Shown: positions 1-9,495 of the stretch, piece by piece | How positions within the stretch are numbered: position 1 is the stretch's first letter | How the letters are laid out: each line of letters starts with the position of its first letter | NCBI GenBank assembly: GCA_016462625.1 | Contig: JAEMSV010000075.1 | Location: forward strand, 1-18,224 | Length of the DNA stretch: 18,224 nt | Reading direction: 5' to 3' | From: Solirubrobacteraceae bacterium | Lineage (GTDB): Bacteria > Actinomycetota > Thermoleophilia > Solirubrobacterales > Solirubrobacteraceae | Made by a program: the position numbers and the translations under genes | Notes under the pieces: generated by a model | Database searches by the model: none | Seen by the model: the letters and a program-made list of their open reading frames with translations, nothing else | Told to the model about the DNA's origin: nothing

Positions 1-1
1 G

Positions 2-82
2 GCGAGCCCGCACATCCCCGGCGCCTGGAAGCAGTGGCTCCCAGAGGCCGGGGTGGCGGAGCCGGCGGCCGAAGCCGCCTAG
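2..82 (+). CDS. C-terminal tail of an unidentified protein (5' truncated)
   Basis: An open frame enters from the left edge in frame 2 and ends at TAG 80-82. The 26 visible residues begin ASPHIPGAWK and end in an alanine- and glutamate-rich tail (AEPAAEAA). It looks like a plausible protein C-terminus, but I do not recognise a family. Its stop codon shares the palindrome CTAG with the stop of the convergent phosphodiesterase gene, so the two genes would overlap tail to tail by 3 bp. Only about 80 bases are visible, and in DNA this GC-rich a frame can stay open by chance, so confidence is low. Confidence 0.35.
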   Translation, partial: ASPHIPGAWKQWLPEAGVAEPAAEAA

Positions 83-1206
83 CCGCGGGCCTCGACCGCC
101 GTGTCGGCGTTGTCGGTGAACAGGCCGTCGACCCCAAGCGTGAAGAACTGCTCGAACTCGGCGATCGCGTTGCCGTACTGCGTCGGGTCCGTGCCGATGC
201 GGAGCTCCAGCGGCAGGAACGTGTTCTCGTTGCGGAACGTGTACGGGTGGACCTTCAGGCGGGCGGCATGCGCGCGTGTGAGGAAGTCCGTGGGCGGGAG
301 CGACGCGCCACTGCCGTCACGCGGGACGATGTAGTCCTTCGACGGGCCGACGCCCTGGGCGTACTTGGCGATGCCCTGCAGGCCCGTCGTGGACGCGAGA
401 TCGGCGTACGTGGTGGTCCCGCCGGCGACGGTCACGTCGTAGGGGCGGAGCGACGGCGCGCTCAGCAACTGGACGAGCGGGACACGCAGGCTCTTGCGGA
501 GCTCCTTGAGGTTCGCCGTCTCGAAGGACTGGACGAAGACCTTGGCGGTCCTGGTGTTCAGCCGGTTGCGGCTGAGCGCATCGACGAGCGGCGCCTCGAG
601 CGGAAGCCCGATGGACTGGAAGTACGTCGGGTGCTTCGTCTCGGGGTAGATGCCGATCGGCCGGCCGAGCTCGCGGGTCAGGCGCTTCGAGAGGTCGATG
701 ACCTCCTGGAAGGTCGGGACCGGGAAGCGGTTGTCGTACATCGTGTTGCGCTGGCGGACGGCCGGGATGCGCTCCTTCGCGCGGAGCGTCTTCAGCTCGG
801 CGAGCGTGAAGTCCTCGGTGAACCAGCCGGTGATCTGCGCACCGTCGATCGTCTTGGTCGTCTTGCGCGCGGCGAACTCCGCGTGATCGGCGACGTTCGT
901 GGTCCCGCCGATCTCGTTCTCGTGCCGTGCGACGAGCACGCCGTCCTTCGTGCTGACAAGGTCGGGCTCGATGTAGTCGGCGCCCATGCGCGCCGCGAGG
1001 GCGTAGCCGGCGAGCGTGTGCTCGGGACGGTACCCCGCAGCGCCGCGATGGCCGATGACGAGCGGATCGCCGGGTCGGCCGGAGGCAGACCGGTTCTTGG
1101 AGAAGAACGCGTCGGCATCGGGGACGCCCATGGCGAGGAGCATCATCGACGCGAGAGCGGCGGCGAGCGCCGCGACGGCGCGGAGGGACAGCGGTGTTGT
1201 GGACAT
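79..1206 (-). CDS. Secreted glycerophosphodiester phosphodiesterase (GDPD family)
   Basis: The protein (375 aa) should hydrolyse glycerophosphodiesters from phospholipid headgroups or teichoic-type polymers to glycerol-3-phosphate plus an alcohol, outside the cytoplasmic membrane. The ATG at 1206 is chosen because it begins a typical signal peptide: an Arg at residue 9, an Ala/Leu-rich core at about 10-27, and a probable cleavage after ADA at residue 33. GDPD hallmarks follow: HRGAAGYRPEHT at about 53-64 (general acid/base His, Arg-Gly), the EPD metal ligands at 80-82 in YIEPDLVSTKDG, the second His in ARHE near 95, and the closing GVDGLFTDNAD near 358-368. Length and motif order fit the periplasmic GlpQ-like branch. 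An upstream in-frame start at 1314 would add 36 residues ahead of the signal peptide and is unlikely. The Shine-Dalgarno is weak (GGGA). It follows gyrA on the same strand but is separated by 383 bp of structured DNA, so it probably has its own leader. Confidence 0.9.
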   Translation of the reverse strand: MSTTPLSLRAVAALAAALASMMLLAMGVPDADAFFSKNRSASGRPGDPLVIGHRGAAGYRPEHTLAGYALAARMGADYIEPDLVSTKDGVLVARHENEIGGTTNVADHAEFAARKTTKTIDGAQITGWFTEDFTLAELKTLRAKERIPAVRQRNTMYDNRFPVPTFQEVIDLSKRLTRELGRPIGIYPETKHPTYFQSIGLPLEAPLVDALSRNRLNTRTAKVFVQSFETANLKELRKSLRVPLVQLLSAPSLRPYDVTVAGGTTTYADLASTTGLQGIAKYAQGVGPSKDYIVPRDGSGASLPPTDFLTRAHAARLKVHPYTFRNENTFLPLELRIGTDPTQYGNAIAEFEQFFTLGVDGLFTDNADTAVEARG

Positions 1207-1313
1207 CCCGCGATCCCAGCGCGACTGCCCCAGGGCGACGTGAAGACTCGGTGACGCGACCGTGACGGTCCTGTTGCCCACGGATCGAAATCGAGAGCGT
1301 CGCGCAGAACGCA

Positions 1314-1342
1314 CGAGGGGCGCCCCGCTGGGACGCCCCTCG
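1314..1342 (-). terminator. GC-rich hairpin between gyrA and the phosphodiesterase
   Basis: A perfect 9-bp inverted repeat pairs CGAGGGGCG (1314-1322) with CGCCCCTCG (1334-1342) across an 11-nt loop. No T-run follows on either strand, so it is not a textbook intrinsic terminator. It lies 108 bp before the phosphodiesterase start, so it could equally be a leader hairpin of that mRNA. Confidence 0.4.
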
Positions 1343-1365
1343 ATCGTTGAACAGCTGGTGGAAAT

Positions 1366-1418
1366 CCGCTCTGAACTCTTCTAGCGGCCGGGAGGACCAA
1401 GTCCGGCGTTCAGAGCGG
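1366..1418. repeat. Large nested inverted repeat
   Basis: An 11-bp perfect inverted repeat, CCGCTCTGAAC (1366-1376) and GTTCAGAGCGG (1408-1418), encloses a second 5-bp stem, GCCGG (1387-1391) with CCGGC (1403-1407). On the minus-strand transcript the inner stem stacks directly on the outer one, leaving a 10-nt bulge on one side. It is probably RNA structure downstream of gyrA. I do not recognise it as any known RNA family. Confidence 0.6.
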
Positions 1419-1457
1419 CGGTGGCCCGGGTGGATTCGCTGGGGTCAGCCAGCACGT

Positions 1458-1474
1458 CCGGCCTCAGCGGCCGG
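1458..1474 (-). repeat. Hairpin overlapping the end of the tiny ORF
   Basis: CCGGCC (1458-1463) and GGCCGG (1469-1474) form a 6-bp stem with a 5-nt loop. On the minus strand the TGA stop of the 15-codon ORF lies in this loop, so a ribosome finishing that ORF would melt the stem. A second small stem, GCTGG/CCAGC (1438-1442 with 1449-1453), follows. Confidence 0.45.
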
Positions 1475-1511
1475 GCACCTCCAGGGTCCCGCAAGTACTG
1501 TCACTACAGAT
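1464..1511 (-). CDS. Possible 15-codon leader peptide behind an extended Shine-Dalgarno
   Basis: On the minus strand the 15-nt GAAAGGAGGTGGTCC (1528 down to 1514) matches the complement of the usual 16S rRNA 3' tail, with one G-U wobble. Two bases later comes an open frame encoding ICSDSTCGTLEVPGR and ending in TGA (1464-1466). At ideal spacing (8 nt after GGAGG) the first codon is ATC, a very rare initiator. The only standard in-frame starter, GTG at 1518-1520, lies inside the Shine-Dalgarno. A possible -10, TATCTT (minus strand, 1541-1546), sits just upstream. Translation is therefore uncertain, but the ribosome-binding signal is unusually strong for a place with no annotated gene. The peptide holds two Cys and three Ser/Thr pairs nearby; its function is unknown. 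Confidence 0.3.
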   Translation of the reverse strand: MCSDSTCGTLEVPGR

Positions 1512-1513
1512 AC

Positions 1514-1528
1514 GGACCACCTCCTTTC
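1514..1528 (-). promoter_or_regulatory. Extended anti-16S (Shine-Dalgarno) sequence
   Basis: Fifteen contiguous bases on the minus strand can pair with the 3' tail of 16S rRNA (GGATCACCTCCTTTC), one pair being G-U. None of the recognised genes in this window has a Shine-Dalgarno nearly as long. It lies 62 bases past the gyrA stop with no recognised gene after it. Confidence 0.6.
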
Positions 1529-1551
1529 GCTGGTGATCCGAAGATAGCGAA

Positions 1552-1583
1552 CGCGCGGGACGGGCTCGACCCCTCCCGGCGCG
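1552..1583 (-). terminator. Probable gyrBA terminator hairpin
   Basis: Six bases after the gyrA stop, the minus strand folds CGCGCCGGGAGGGG against CCCGTCCCGCGCG over a 5-nt loop, with one bulged C and one G-G mismatch. The following minus-strand sequence, TTCGCTATCTT, is only partly T-rich. Position directly behind the stop supports termination of the gyrB-gyrA transcript. Confidence 0.5.
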
Positions 1584-1589
1584 AACACG

Positions 1590-4184
<2,595 letters not shown>

Positions 4185-4206
4185 GGGTGGGTGGGCCTCC
4201 TAATTT

Positions 4207-6633
4207 CTAGACGTCGAGGTTCGCCACGAGGCGAGCGTTGGTCTCGATGAATTCCCGGCGCGGCTCGACCTGGTCGCCCATGAGCATCGAGAAGATGCGG
4301 TCGGCCTCTGCGGCGTCCTCGACGTTGACCTTCGCCAACGTGCGGGTCGCAGGGTTCATCGTGGTCTCGCCGAGCTGGTCGGCGTTCATCTCCCCGAGGC
4401 CCTTGAAGCGGCTCATCGTGACGCCCTTCTGCGCGACCCGCAGGACCGTGGGACGGAGCGCGGCGAACGACAGCGCCTCCTCCTCGACGTCCGCGAGGAC
4501 GATCTTGAACGCGGGAACGCCGGCGAGATCGAGCAGCTCCTGGTGGACGCGGACCAGGGACCGGTATTCGGGCTGGTCGAACAGCGAGCGCCGCATCCGC
4601 AACGTCCGTGCGAGCCCACTGCGGGTCTCGACCGCGCGGACAACGATGTCCAGTTCGTCTTCGTCAACCATCGAGGTCTCATACGGCGAGCCCTCGATGC
4701 CGGCGCGGCTGATCAGCTCGATCGCGGCCGCCGAGCCCGCCACGGACTCGTCGAGGATGGCCGACTCCTCGAGGAACGTGACGACATCGTTGCCGTGCTC
4801 GGCGCGCAGCGCCGCCGCCCAGCCCTCGTACTGCTTGAGGAGCCGGCCGAACTTCTGCCAGCGCGTCTCGGTAATGCTGAACTGCTTGCCGTCCCGATCG
4901 GTGATCCGGAACTTCTCCCACTTGTCCGAGAGGAGGATCTCCTCGAGCTCGGACTCGCGCTCGATGTACCGAACCTGGTTGCCGCGCTTGATCTTGTAGA
5001 GCGGCGGCTTTGCGATGTACACGTAGCCGGCCTCGATCAGCTCGGGCATCTCGCGGAAGATCAGCGTGAGCGCAAGCGTGCGGATGTGGGCGCCGTCGAC
5101 GTCGGCGTCCGTCATCAGGATGATCTTGTGGTACCGCGCCTTCTCGATGTCGAACTCGTCGCGGATGCCGGTGCCGAGTGCGGTGATGAGCGCCTGGATC
5201 TCGGCGTTCTGCAGGACCTTGTCGATGCGCGACTTCTCAACGTTGAGGATCTTGCCGCGCAGCGGGAGCACCGCCTGTGTGTTGCGGTCGCGGCCCTGCT
5301 TGGCCGAGCCGCCGGCGGAGTCACCCTCGACGATGAAGATCTCGCGCAGCGCGGGATCGCGGACGGAGCACTCAGCGAGCTTGCCCGGCAGCGCGGAGTT
5401 CGCCAGCGCGCCCGACTTGTTGCGCGCGAGGTCACGGGCCTTGCGGGCGGCGGAGCGCGCCTGCGCCGCGGCGACCGCCTTCTTGATGATCGCGATGCCC
5501 TCCTGCGGGTTCTCCTCGAGGAACTCGCCGAGCTTCGTGTTGACGATGTTCTCGACGAAGCCCTGCATGCTGGGGTTGCCGAGCTTGGTCTTCGTCTGAC
5601 CCTCGAACTGCGGTTCGGCGAGCTTCGCGCTGATGACCGCGGTGAGCCCCTCGCGGATGTCCTCGCCGGCGAGCTTGGCGTCCTTCTCCTTGAGGTTGCC
5701 CTTCTCGAGGGCGAAGCGATTCATCGTGCGCGTGAGCGCCGAGCGGAAGCCGGAGAGGTGCGTGCCGCCCTCGTGCGTGTTGATGTTGTTCGCGAAGGAG
5801 AACACCGACTCCTGATACGTGGTGTTCCACTGCATCGCGACCTCGACCGCACCGTCGGGCGTCTCGGCCTCGAAGAAGATGACCTTCTTGCCGATCGGGT
5901 CCTTGTTCTGGTTGAGGTAGCCGACGAAGTCCTCGATGCCGCCCTGGTACTGGAACTGGGCGGACTTGCCCTCGGCACGCTCGTCCTTGATCCCGATCTT
6001 CAGGCCGCGCGTCAGGAACGCCGTCTCGCGCAGACGCTGCTCGAGGATGGAGAAGTCGAACTCCGACTCGTCCATGATCTCGGCGTCGGGCAGGAAGTGG
6101 ATGGTGGTGCCGCGGCGATCGGTCTTCTCGCCCTTGACGAGCGGCCCCTGGGGAACACCACGCGCGTAGGACTGCGTGTGGACGAACCCGTCGACCTCGA
6201 CCGTGACCTCGAGCCGCTCGGACAGCGCGTTGACCACGGAGACGCCAACGCCGTGCAGGCCGCCGGAGACCTTGTAGCCCTCGCCCTCGCCGAACTTGCC
6301 GCCAGCGTGCAGGACGGTGAGCACGACCTCGACGGCCGGCTTGCCCTCCTTCTCCATGATCCCGACAGGAATGCCACGCCCGTCGTCCCGGACCGTGATC
6401 GAGTTGTCCGGGTGGATCGTCACCTCGACCTCGGAGCAGAACCCCGCGAGGGCCTCGTCGACCGAGTTGTCAACGACCTCGTACACGAGATGGTGCAGGC
6501 CACGCACACCGGTGGAACCGATGTACATGCCGGGCCGCTTGCGCACCGCTTCGAGGCCTTCGAGGACAGTGATGTCCTGGGCGCCGTAGTCGGCTGAGCC
6601 GCGGCTCCCGCTCTTGGGATCGTCGTCGCTCAT
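4207..6633 (-). CDS. gyrB: DNA gyrase subunit B with a large TOPRIM-region insertion
   Basis: Gyrase B (808 aa from ATG 6633) supplies ATPase and metal-binding TOPRIM functions. The GHKL ATPase motifs are [10 protein letters not shown] (52-61), DDGRGIP (83-89) and GGLHGVG (124-130). The TOPRIM residues are E436 in [11 protein letters not shown], and D509 and D511 in DADVDGAH. The closing motif RFKGLGEMN starts at residue 742. Between about residues 555 and 740 lies a segment of roughly 180 residues where mycobacterial GyrB has only about 40. An insertion at this place is known from Gram-negative GyrB (E. coli, 804 aa) and is not typical of actinobacteria. The ATG is preferred to an in-frame GTG at 6651 because GGAGG lies just upstream (3-nt gap, rather short) and homology begins near residue 16. 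Confidence 0.97.
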   Translation of the reverse strand: MSDDDPKSGSRGSADYGAQDITVLEGLEAVRKRPGMYIGSTGVRGLHHLVYEVVDNSVDEALAGFCSEVEVTIHPDNSITVRDDGRGIPVGIMEKEGKPAVEVVLTVLHAGGKFGEGEGYKVSGGLHGVGVSVVNALSERLEVTVEVDGFVHTQSYARGVPQGPLVKGEKTDRRGTTIHFLPDAEIMDESEFDFSILEQRLRETAFLTRGLKIGIKDERAEGKSAQFQYQGGIEDFVGYLNQNKDPIGKKVIFFEAETPDGAVEVAMQWNTTYQESVFSFANNINTHEGGTHLSGFRSALTRTMNRFALEKGNLKEKDAKLAGEDIREGLTAVISAKLAEPQFEGQTKTKLGNPSMQGFVENIVNTKLGEFLEENPQEGIAIIKKAVAAAQARSAARKARDLARNKSGALANSALPGKLAECSVRDPALREIFIVEGDSAGGSAKQGRDRNTQAVLPLRGKILNVEKSRIDKVLQNAEIQALITALGTGIRDEFDIEKARYHKIILMTDADVDGAHIRTLALTLIFREMPELIEAGYVYIAKPPLYKIKRGNQVRYIERESELEEILLSDKWEKFRITDRDGKQFSITETRWQKFGRLLKQYEGWAAALRAEHGNDVVTFLEESAILDESVAGSAAAIELISRAGIEGSPYETSMVDEDELDIVVRAVETRSGLARTLRMRRSLFDQPEYRSLVRVHQELLDLAGVPAFKIVLADVEEEALSFAALRPTVLRVAQKGVTMSRFKGLGEMNADQLGETTMNPATRTLAKVNVEDAAEADRIFSMLMGDQVEPRREFIETNARLVANLDV

Positions 6634-6653
6634 ATTCCTCCGAAAACACACGT

Positions 6654-6694
6654 GCGCCCCGGGCTGTGGACTCTGTCCACGACCACCGGGGCGC
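6654..6694 (-). promoter_or_regulatory. Two-part hairpin in the gyrB leader
   Basis: An outer perfect 9-bp inverted repeat (GCGCCCCGG 6654-6662, CCGGGGCGC 6686-6694) encloses an inner 6-bp stem with a 3-nt loop (GTGGAC 6666-6671, GTCCAC 6675-6680). On the minus strand it is followed by ACGTGTGTTTTCGG and then the gyrB start, 21 nt beyond the stem. It could end the dnaA-dnaN-recF-dciA transcript, act as a gyrB leader attenuator, or bind a protein as DNA, since the inner arms resemble facing DnaA boxes. Confidence 0.55.
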
Positions 6695-6742
6695 GTCCAT
6701 CAAGTGCTGTCTAGTCTACCAGTCGGGGGGGTCGTAACTGCC

Positions 6743-6751
6743 TGTGTACAA
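6743..6751 (+). promoter_or_regulatory. DnaA-box-like site upstream of gyrB
   Basis: TGTGTACAA differs at one base from TGTGGACAA, the complement of the actinobacterial DnaA box TTGTCCACA. The wider CCTGTGTACAACC (6741-6753) recurs upstream of dnaA with one difference, which argues for a shared regulator. About 50 bp further towards gyrB, the minus strand has a -10-like TAGACT with no convincing -35. Confidence 0.4.
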
Positions 6752-6795
6752 CCCTCGAATAGCCCGCAACTACGGGGAAACGCCGCAGACTTTCC

Positions 6796-7116
6796 CTATG
6801 TTCGGCGGTCGCCACCGCGACCTGCGCCCGCTGTGCACCGCAGGGAGCGCACCTGGGGCGCGCCGATCGCCTCGTTCAGCGCGGCGACCAGCGATGGTCC
6901 CATGAGCTCGACCTCCTGCGCCCACACGGCCGATCGGCACCGAACCGTCACCTCTCCGCCGCGCTCTGCGACGGGCTCGGCCTGTGCTGCGATGGCCGCG
7001 CCGACGGCGTCCGGCCAGGCACGCTGAACCGTCGCGAGGCCGGTCAAGGGCTCGAGCTTGCCGGCCAGATCGTTGATCGCGGCGCTCAGCGGACGGGGAA
7101 CCCGGCGAAATCTCAT
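6796..7116 (-). CDS. dciA: DciA/DUF721 replicative-helicase loader
   Basis: This small protein (106 aa) belongs to DUF721, now known as DciA, the helicase operator found in bacteria that lack DnaC/DnaI. It helps load DnaB at the origin. The family pattern is clear: VQRAWPDAVGAAIAAQAEP near 30-48 (Trp, VG, IA, then P), followed by a short beta region and SAVWAQEVELM near 62-72, then LNEAIGAPQVRSLRC. The ATG overlaps the recF stop in ATGA (7113-7116), implying translational coupling. Its position between recF and gyrB is the usual actinobacterial one. The last dozen residues (GAGRGGDRRT) are basic and likely unstructured. No DnaC-like loader is seen in the window. Confidence 0.9.
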   Translation of the reverse strand: MRFRRVPRPLSAAINDLAGKLEPLTGLATVQRAWPDAVGAAIAAQAEPVAERGGEVTVRCRSAVWAQEVELMGPSLVAALNEAIGAPQVRSLRCTAGAGRGGDRRT

Positions 7117-8234
7117 GCGGCGGCCGTCTCCCCGTCGTTGCTCTCGCCGAGTGCCGCACCGTCGCGCACCGCGATGCGGACGACGGGCGCGGTCTCCGCT
7201 CCGGGGACGTGCGCGAGATCCGTCGTGGTGATGACGCTCTGACCTGGACCGTCGAGGCGCTCGGCGAGCTTCCCGCGGCGGATCGGGTCGAGCTCACTCA
7301 TGACGTCGTCGAGCAAGAGGAGCGGAACCGCGCCGCGTGCATCGGCCAGGGCGTCGCGCTCGGCCAGGAGGAGCGCCAGGAGGGCGAGACGCTGCTCGCC
7401 CTGTGACCCGTAGGCCCGCAGTTCGCGGCCGTCGCGCGCCAGCAGAATGTCGTCGCGGTGCGGTCCGTGGCCGGTGAAGCCGCGCTCGAGGTCGCCCTCG
7501 ATGCGCTCGGCGAGCTCCGTCGCGAACCCCTCGGGATGCTCTGCGTGCGTCCGCGGCCGGTACCGCAGTTCGCCCTCGCCTGCGAGCCCGAGGTCCGACG
7601 CGGCCGTCACGAACGGCTCGGCCAGCAGGGCGCACGCCTCGGCCCGGTGGTCGCGGAGCGCGATGCCGTGGCGCGCGAGCTCGGCGTCCCAGGCGGGCAG
7701 CGACGACCGCGATGCCCGTCCGGACCGGATTCGCGCCAGCAGCGCGTTGCGCTGAGCGAGCGCCTGACCGTAGGCGCGCCGGACCTCTGCGCGTGACGGC
7801 CACGCGGCGGCGATCACCTGGTCCAGATGGGCACGCCGCAGCGCGGGCGGGCCCTTGATGAGCTCCAGCCGATCGGGCAGGAAGACCGACACGAGCGGGC
7901 GGGTCGCCACATCGACGAGACGCTCGACGTCGGCCCCGTCGGCCTTCAAGCGCTTGGGCTGGCCTGGCTGGAAGCCCACGGCGAGCGTGTGATCCACGCC
8001 ATCGTGATCCCGGAGCTCGAGGTCGATGTGCGTCGCCTCCGCACCGAACCGGACGACCTCACGCTCGTTCGACGTCCGGCACGAGCGGCCGGTGCAGCCG
8101 AAGTACAGCGCCTCGAGGAGGTTCGTCTTGCCCGCCCCGTTGCGTCCGTGCACGACGGTCAGCGCCGGGCCGAGCTCGACATCCAGCCGCGCGTAGGTCC
8201 GGAACTCGCGAGCACGCAGCCGGCGGACGAGCAT
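7113..8234 (-). CDS. recF: DNA replication and repair protein RecF
   Basis: RecF (373 aa) is an SMC-like ABC ATPase that, with RecO and RecR, loads RecA at single-strand gaps. Walker A is GRNGAGKTN (30-38). The family block TGHGPHRDDI is present. The ABC signature is YGSQGEQR, and Walker B is LLLLDDVMSELD with the aspartates at 309-310. Length is normal for the family. The ATG lies 4 bp after the dnaN stop, and the stop overlaps the dciA start, so it is an internal gene of the dnaN-recF-dciA operon. The last 20 residues are poorly conserved. Confidence 0.97.
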   Translation of the reverse strand: MLVRRLRAREFRTYARLDVELGPALTVVHGRNGAGKTNLLEALYFGCTGRSCRTSNEREVVRFGAEATHIDLELRDHDGVDHTLAVGFQPGQPKRLKADGADVERLVDVATRPLVSVFLPDRLELIKGPPALRRAHLDQVIAAAWPSRAEVRRAYGQALAQRNALLARIRSGRASRSSLPAWDAELARHGIALRDHRAEACALLAEPFVTAASDLGLAGEGELRYRPRTHAEHPEGFATELAERIEGDLERGFTGHGPHRDDILLARDGRELRAYGSQGEQRLALLALLLAERDALADARGAVPLLLLDDVMSELDPIRRGKLAERLDGPGQSVITTTDLAHVPGAETAPVVRIAVRDGAALGESNDGETAAA

Positions 8235-8237
8235 CGC

Positions 8238-9347
8238 CTACACGTTGAGCCTGATCGGCATGATCAGGTAGAGGAACCCGCTCTCGTCGGCCGCCTCGAT
8301 GAGGCCCGGACGCAACGGGCTGATCAGCCGCAGCTTGGCCTGATCGCTCTCGACGCTCTCGAGACCGTCGCGCAGGAACTCGGGGTTGAACCCGATCTCG
8401 AACGCTTCGCCGGCGAACGGGATCGGCAGCGACTCCGAGGCCTCGCCGACGTCCGGGGTCTGCGCCGAGACCGTCAGCTCGCCCTCGCTGAACCGCAGGC
8501 GCAGCGGCGCGTTCTTCTGGGCCATCAGGCTCATGCGGCGGACCACGGCGCGGACCTCGGCGGTGTCGAACACGAGATCGTGCTCGTAGCCGTCGGGCAG
8601 GAGCTGGTTGTAGTTCGGGAACTGACCATCGATCAGCCGCGAGGACAGCACCGCACCGCCCACGCCGAAGATGACCTGGTTCTCCTCGCGCGCCACCGTG
8701 AGCTGCGCATCCTCTGCGCCCTCCGCCAGCCGGGCGAGCTCGCCGAGGGCGCGCGCCGGGACGTTGGCCTCGAAGTCGCGCTCCAGCGGCGCATCGAGCT
8801 TCGTCTCCTTCACCGAGAGCCGGTACGAGTCCGTGGCCACCATCTTGAGGTCCGCACCGACCGCCGAGACGAGGATCCCCGTCAGGATCGGCCGGGTCTC
8901 GTCCTTCGACGCCGAGCGCTCGACCTTGCGCACAGTCTCGACGAACGCGCCGGCAGGGACACGAACGACGTTGTCCGCGTTCGGCTCGGGAAACGCGGGG
9001 AAGTCCTCGCCCCGCAGGGTCCGCACGTGGTACCGGGCGCTGCCGGACACGATCTCGACGTCGCTCTCGCTGGGGCGCAGCTCGAGCGTCACCTGATCGG
9101 CGGGAAGGACACGGGCGACGTCGAGCAGCAGGCGGGCCGGAAGGACGACGGAGCCCTCACGCTCGACTGAGGCTTCAAGCGGGACGCGGAGCCCGACCTC
9201 CATGTCGGTGGCGCGCAGCTCGGCGCGGCCGTCGGCGGTGACGACCTGCACACCCGAGAGCGCCTGAACCGCGCTGCGAGTGGAAGCCACTCGTGCGGCG
9301 GCACCAACCTGAGCGAGCAGGTCAGCGCTGGAGGTCTGCAGCTTCAC
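8238..9347 (-). CDS. dnaN: DNA polymerase III sliding clamp (beta subunit)
   Basis: The beta clamp (369 aa) is a ring-shaped homodimer that tethers the replicative polymerase to DNA. The three repeated clamp domains cover roughly 1-120, 130-245 and 250-369, and the protein ends in the typical FLYLIMPIRLNV, which forms part of the partner-binding pocket. The GTG at 9347 is the start. It gives VKLQTSSADLL, matching the usual clamp N-terminus, and has AGGAGA 5 nt upstream. An in-frame start at 9443 would add 32 residues read through the origin motifs and is rejected. Downstream, recF begins after 3 bp. Confidence 0.97.
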   Translation of the reverse strand: MKLQTSSADLLAQVGAAARVASTRSAVQALSGVQVVTADGRAELRATDMEVGLRVPLEASVEREGSVVLPARLLLDVARVLPADQVTLELRPSESDVEIVSGSARYHVRTLRGEDFPAFPEPNADNVVRVPAGAFVETVRKVERSASKDETRPILTGILVSAVGADLKMVATDSYRLSVKETKLDAPLERDFEANVPARALGELARLAEGAEDAQLTVAREENQVIFGVGGAVLSSRLIDGQFPNYNQLLPDGYEHDLVFDTAEVRAVVRRMSLMAQKNAPLRLRFSEGELTVSAQTPDVGEASESLPIPFAGEAFEIGFNPEFLRDGLESVESDQAKLRLISPLRPGLIEAADESGFLYLIMPIRLNV

Positions 9348-9352
9348 GATGC

Positions 9353-9358
9353 TCTCCT
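9353..9358 (-). promoter_or_regulatory. Ribosome binding site fixing the dnaN start
   Basis: AGGAGA on the minus strand, 5 nt before GTG 9347, decides between this start and a longer in-frame one. Confidence 0.7.
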
Positions 9359-9360
9359 GA

Positions 9361-9404
9361 GATGGATAGGTAGAGGTAGTAGGGGGTGTGGAGATGTGGA
9401 CAGG
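9361..9404 (-). other. Candidate oriC unwinding element (DnaA boxes, GC cluster, CTA repeats)
   Basis: Read on the minus strand from 9403: CTGTCCACA (9403-9395), one base from TTGTCCACA; a weaker box-like TCTCCACA (9394-9387); CCCC; then the triplets CTA CTA CCT CTA CCT ATC (9382-9365). This order and orientation match the bacterial origin unwinding system described in Bacillus, in which a DnaA box is followed by a GC-rich stretch and DnaA-trios (top strand [C/T]T[A/T]). Its place between dnaA and dnaN is where actinobacterial origins usually lie. No AT-rich stretch follows before the dnaN start, which is a caveat. Confidence 0.55.
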
Positions 9405-9429
9405 TCCGGAAATCTCCGCAGGACGCGGG

Positions 9430-9446
9430 GAGATGCTGAACATCTC
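9430..9446. repeat. Inverted repeat in the dnaA-dnaN spacer
   Basis: GAGATG (9430-9435) and CATCTC (9441-9446) form a 6-bp palindrome with a 5-nt loop, 26 bp from the DnaA-box pair. No T-run follows, so it is more likely a protein site or weak hairpin than a terminator. A further box-like TGTGCAGAG lies at 9450-9458. Confidence 0.35.
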
Positions 9447-9495
9447 GCCTGTGCAGAGGGACCCGCCTGCGTGGCAAGTCTGCCAGTAGGAGCGG

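Noticed and set aside
34..1254. 406-codon plus-strand frame opposite the phosphodiesterase
   Set aside because: Arg/Glu/Leu-rich shadow; the minus-strand gene has a signal peptide and full GDPD motifs.
1207..1314. Longer phosphodiesterase start at 1314
   Set aside because: Would put 36 polar residues before an otherwise ideal signal peptide and overlap a hairpin.
1290..1535. tmRNA, RNase P RNA or SRP RNA in the gyrA-downstream region
   Set aside because: None of the core conserved motifs of these RNAs is present.
1514..1540. Fragment of 16S rRNA 3' end on the plus strand
   Set aside because: The match to the 16S tail is limited to about 15 bases and flanking sequence is not rRNA; a Shine-Dalgarno on the other strand explains it better.
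4543..6597. 684-codon plus-strand open frame opposite gyrB
   Set aside because: Antisense shadow of gyrB in GC-rich DNA. The product is a repetitive Leu/Asp/Arg/Ala string without any domain, while the opposite strand is canonical gyrase.
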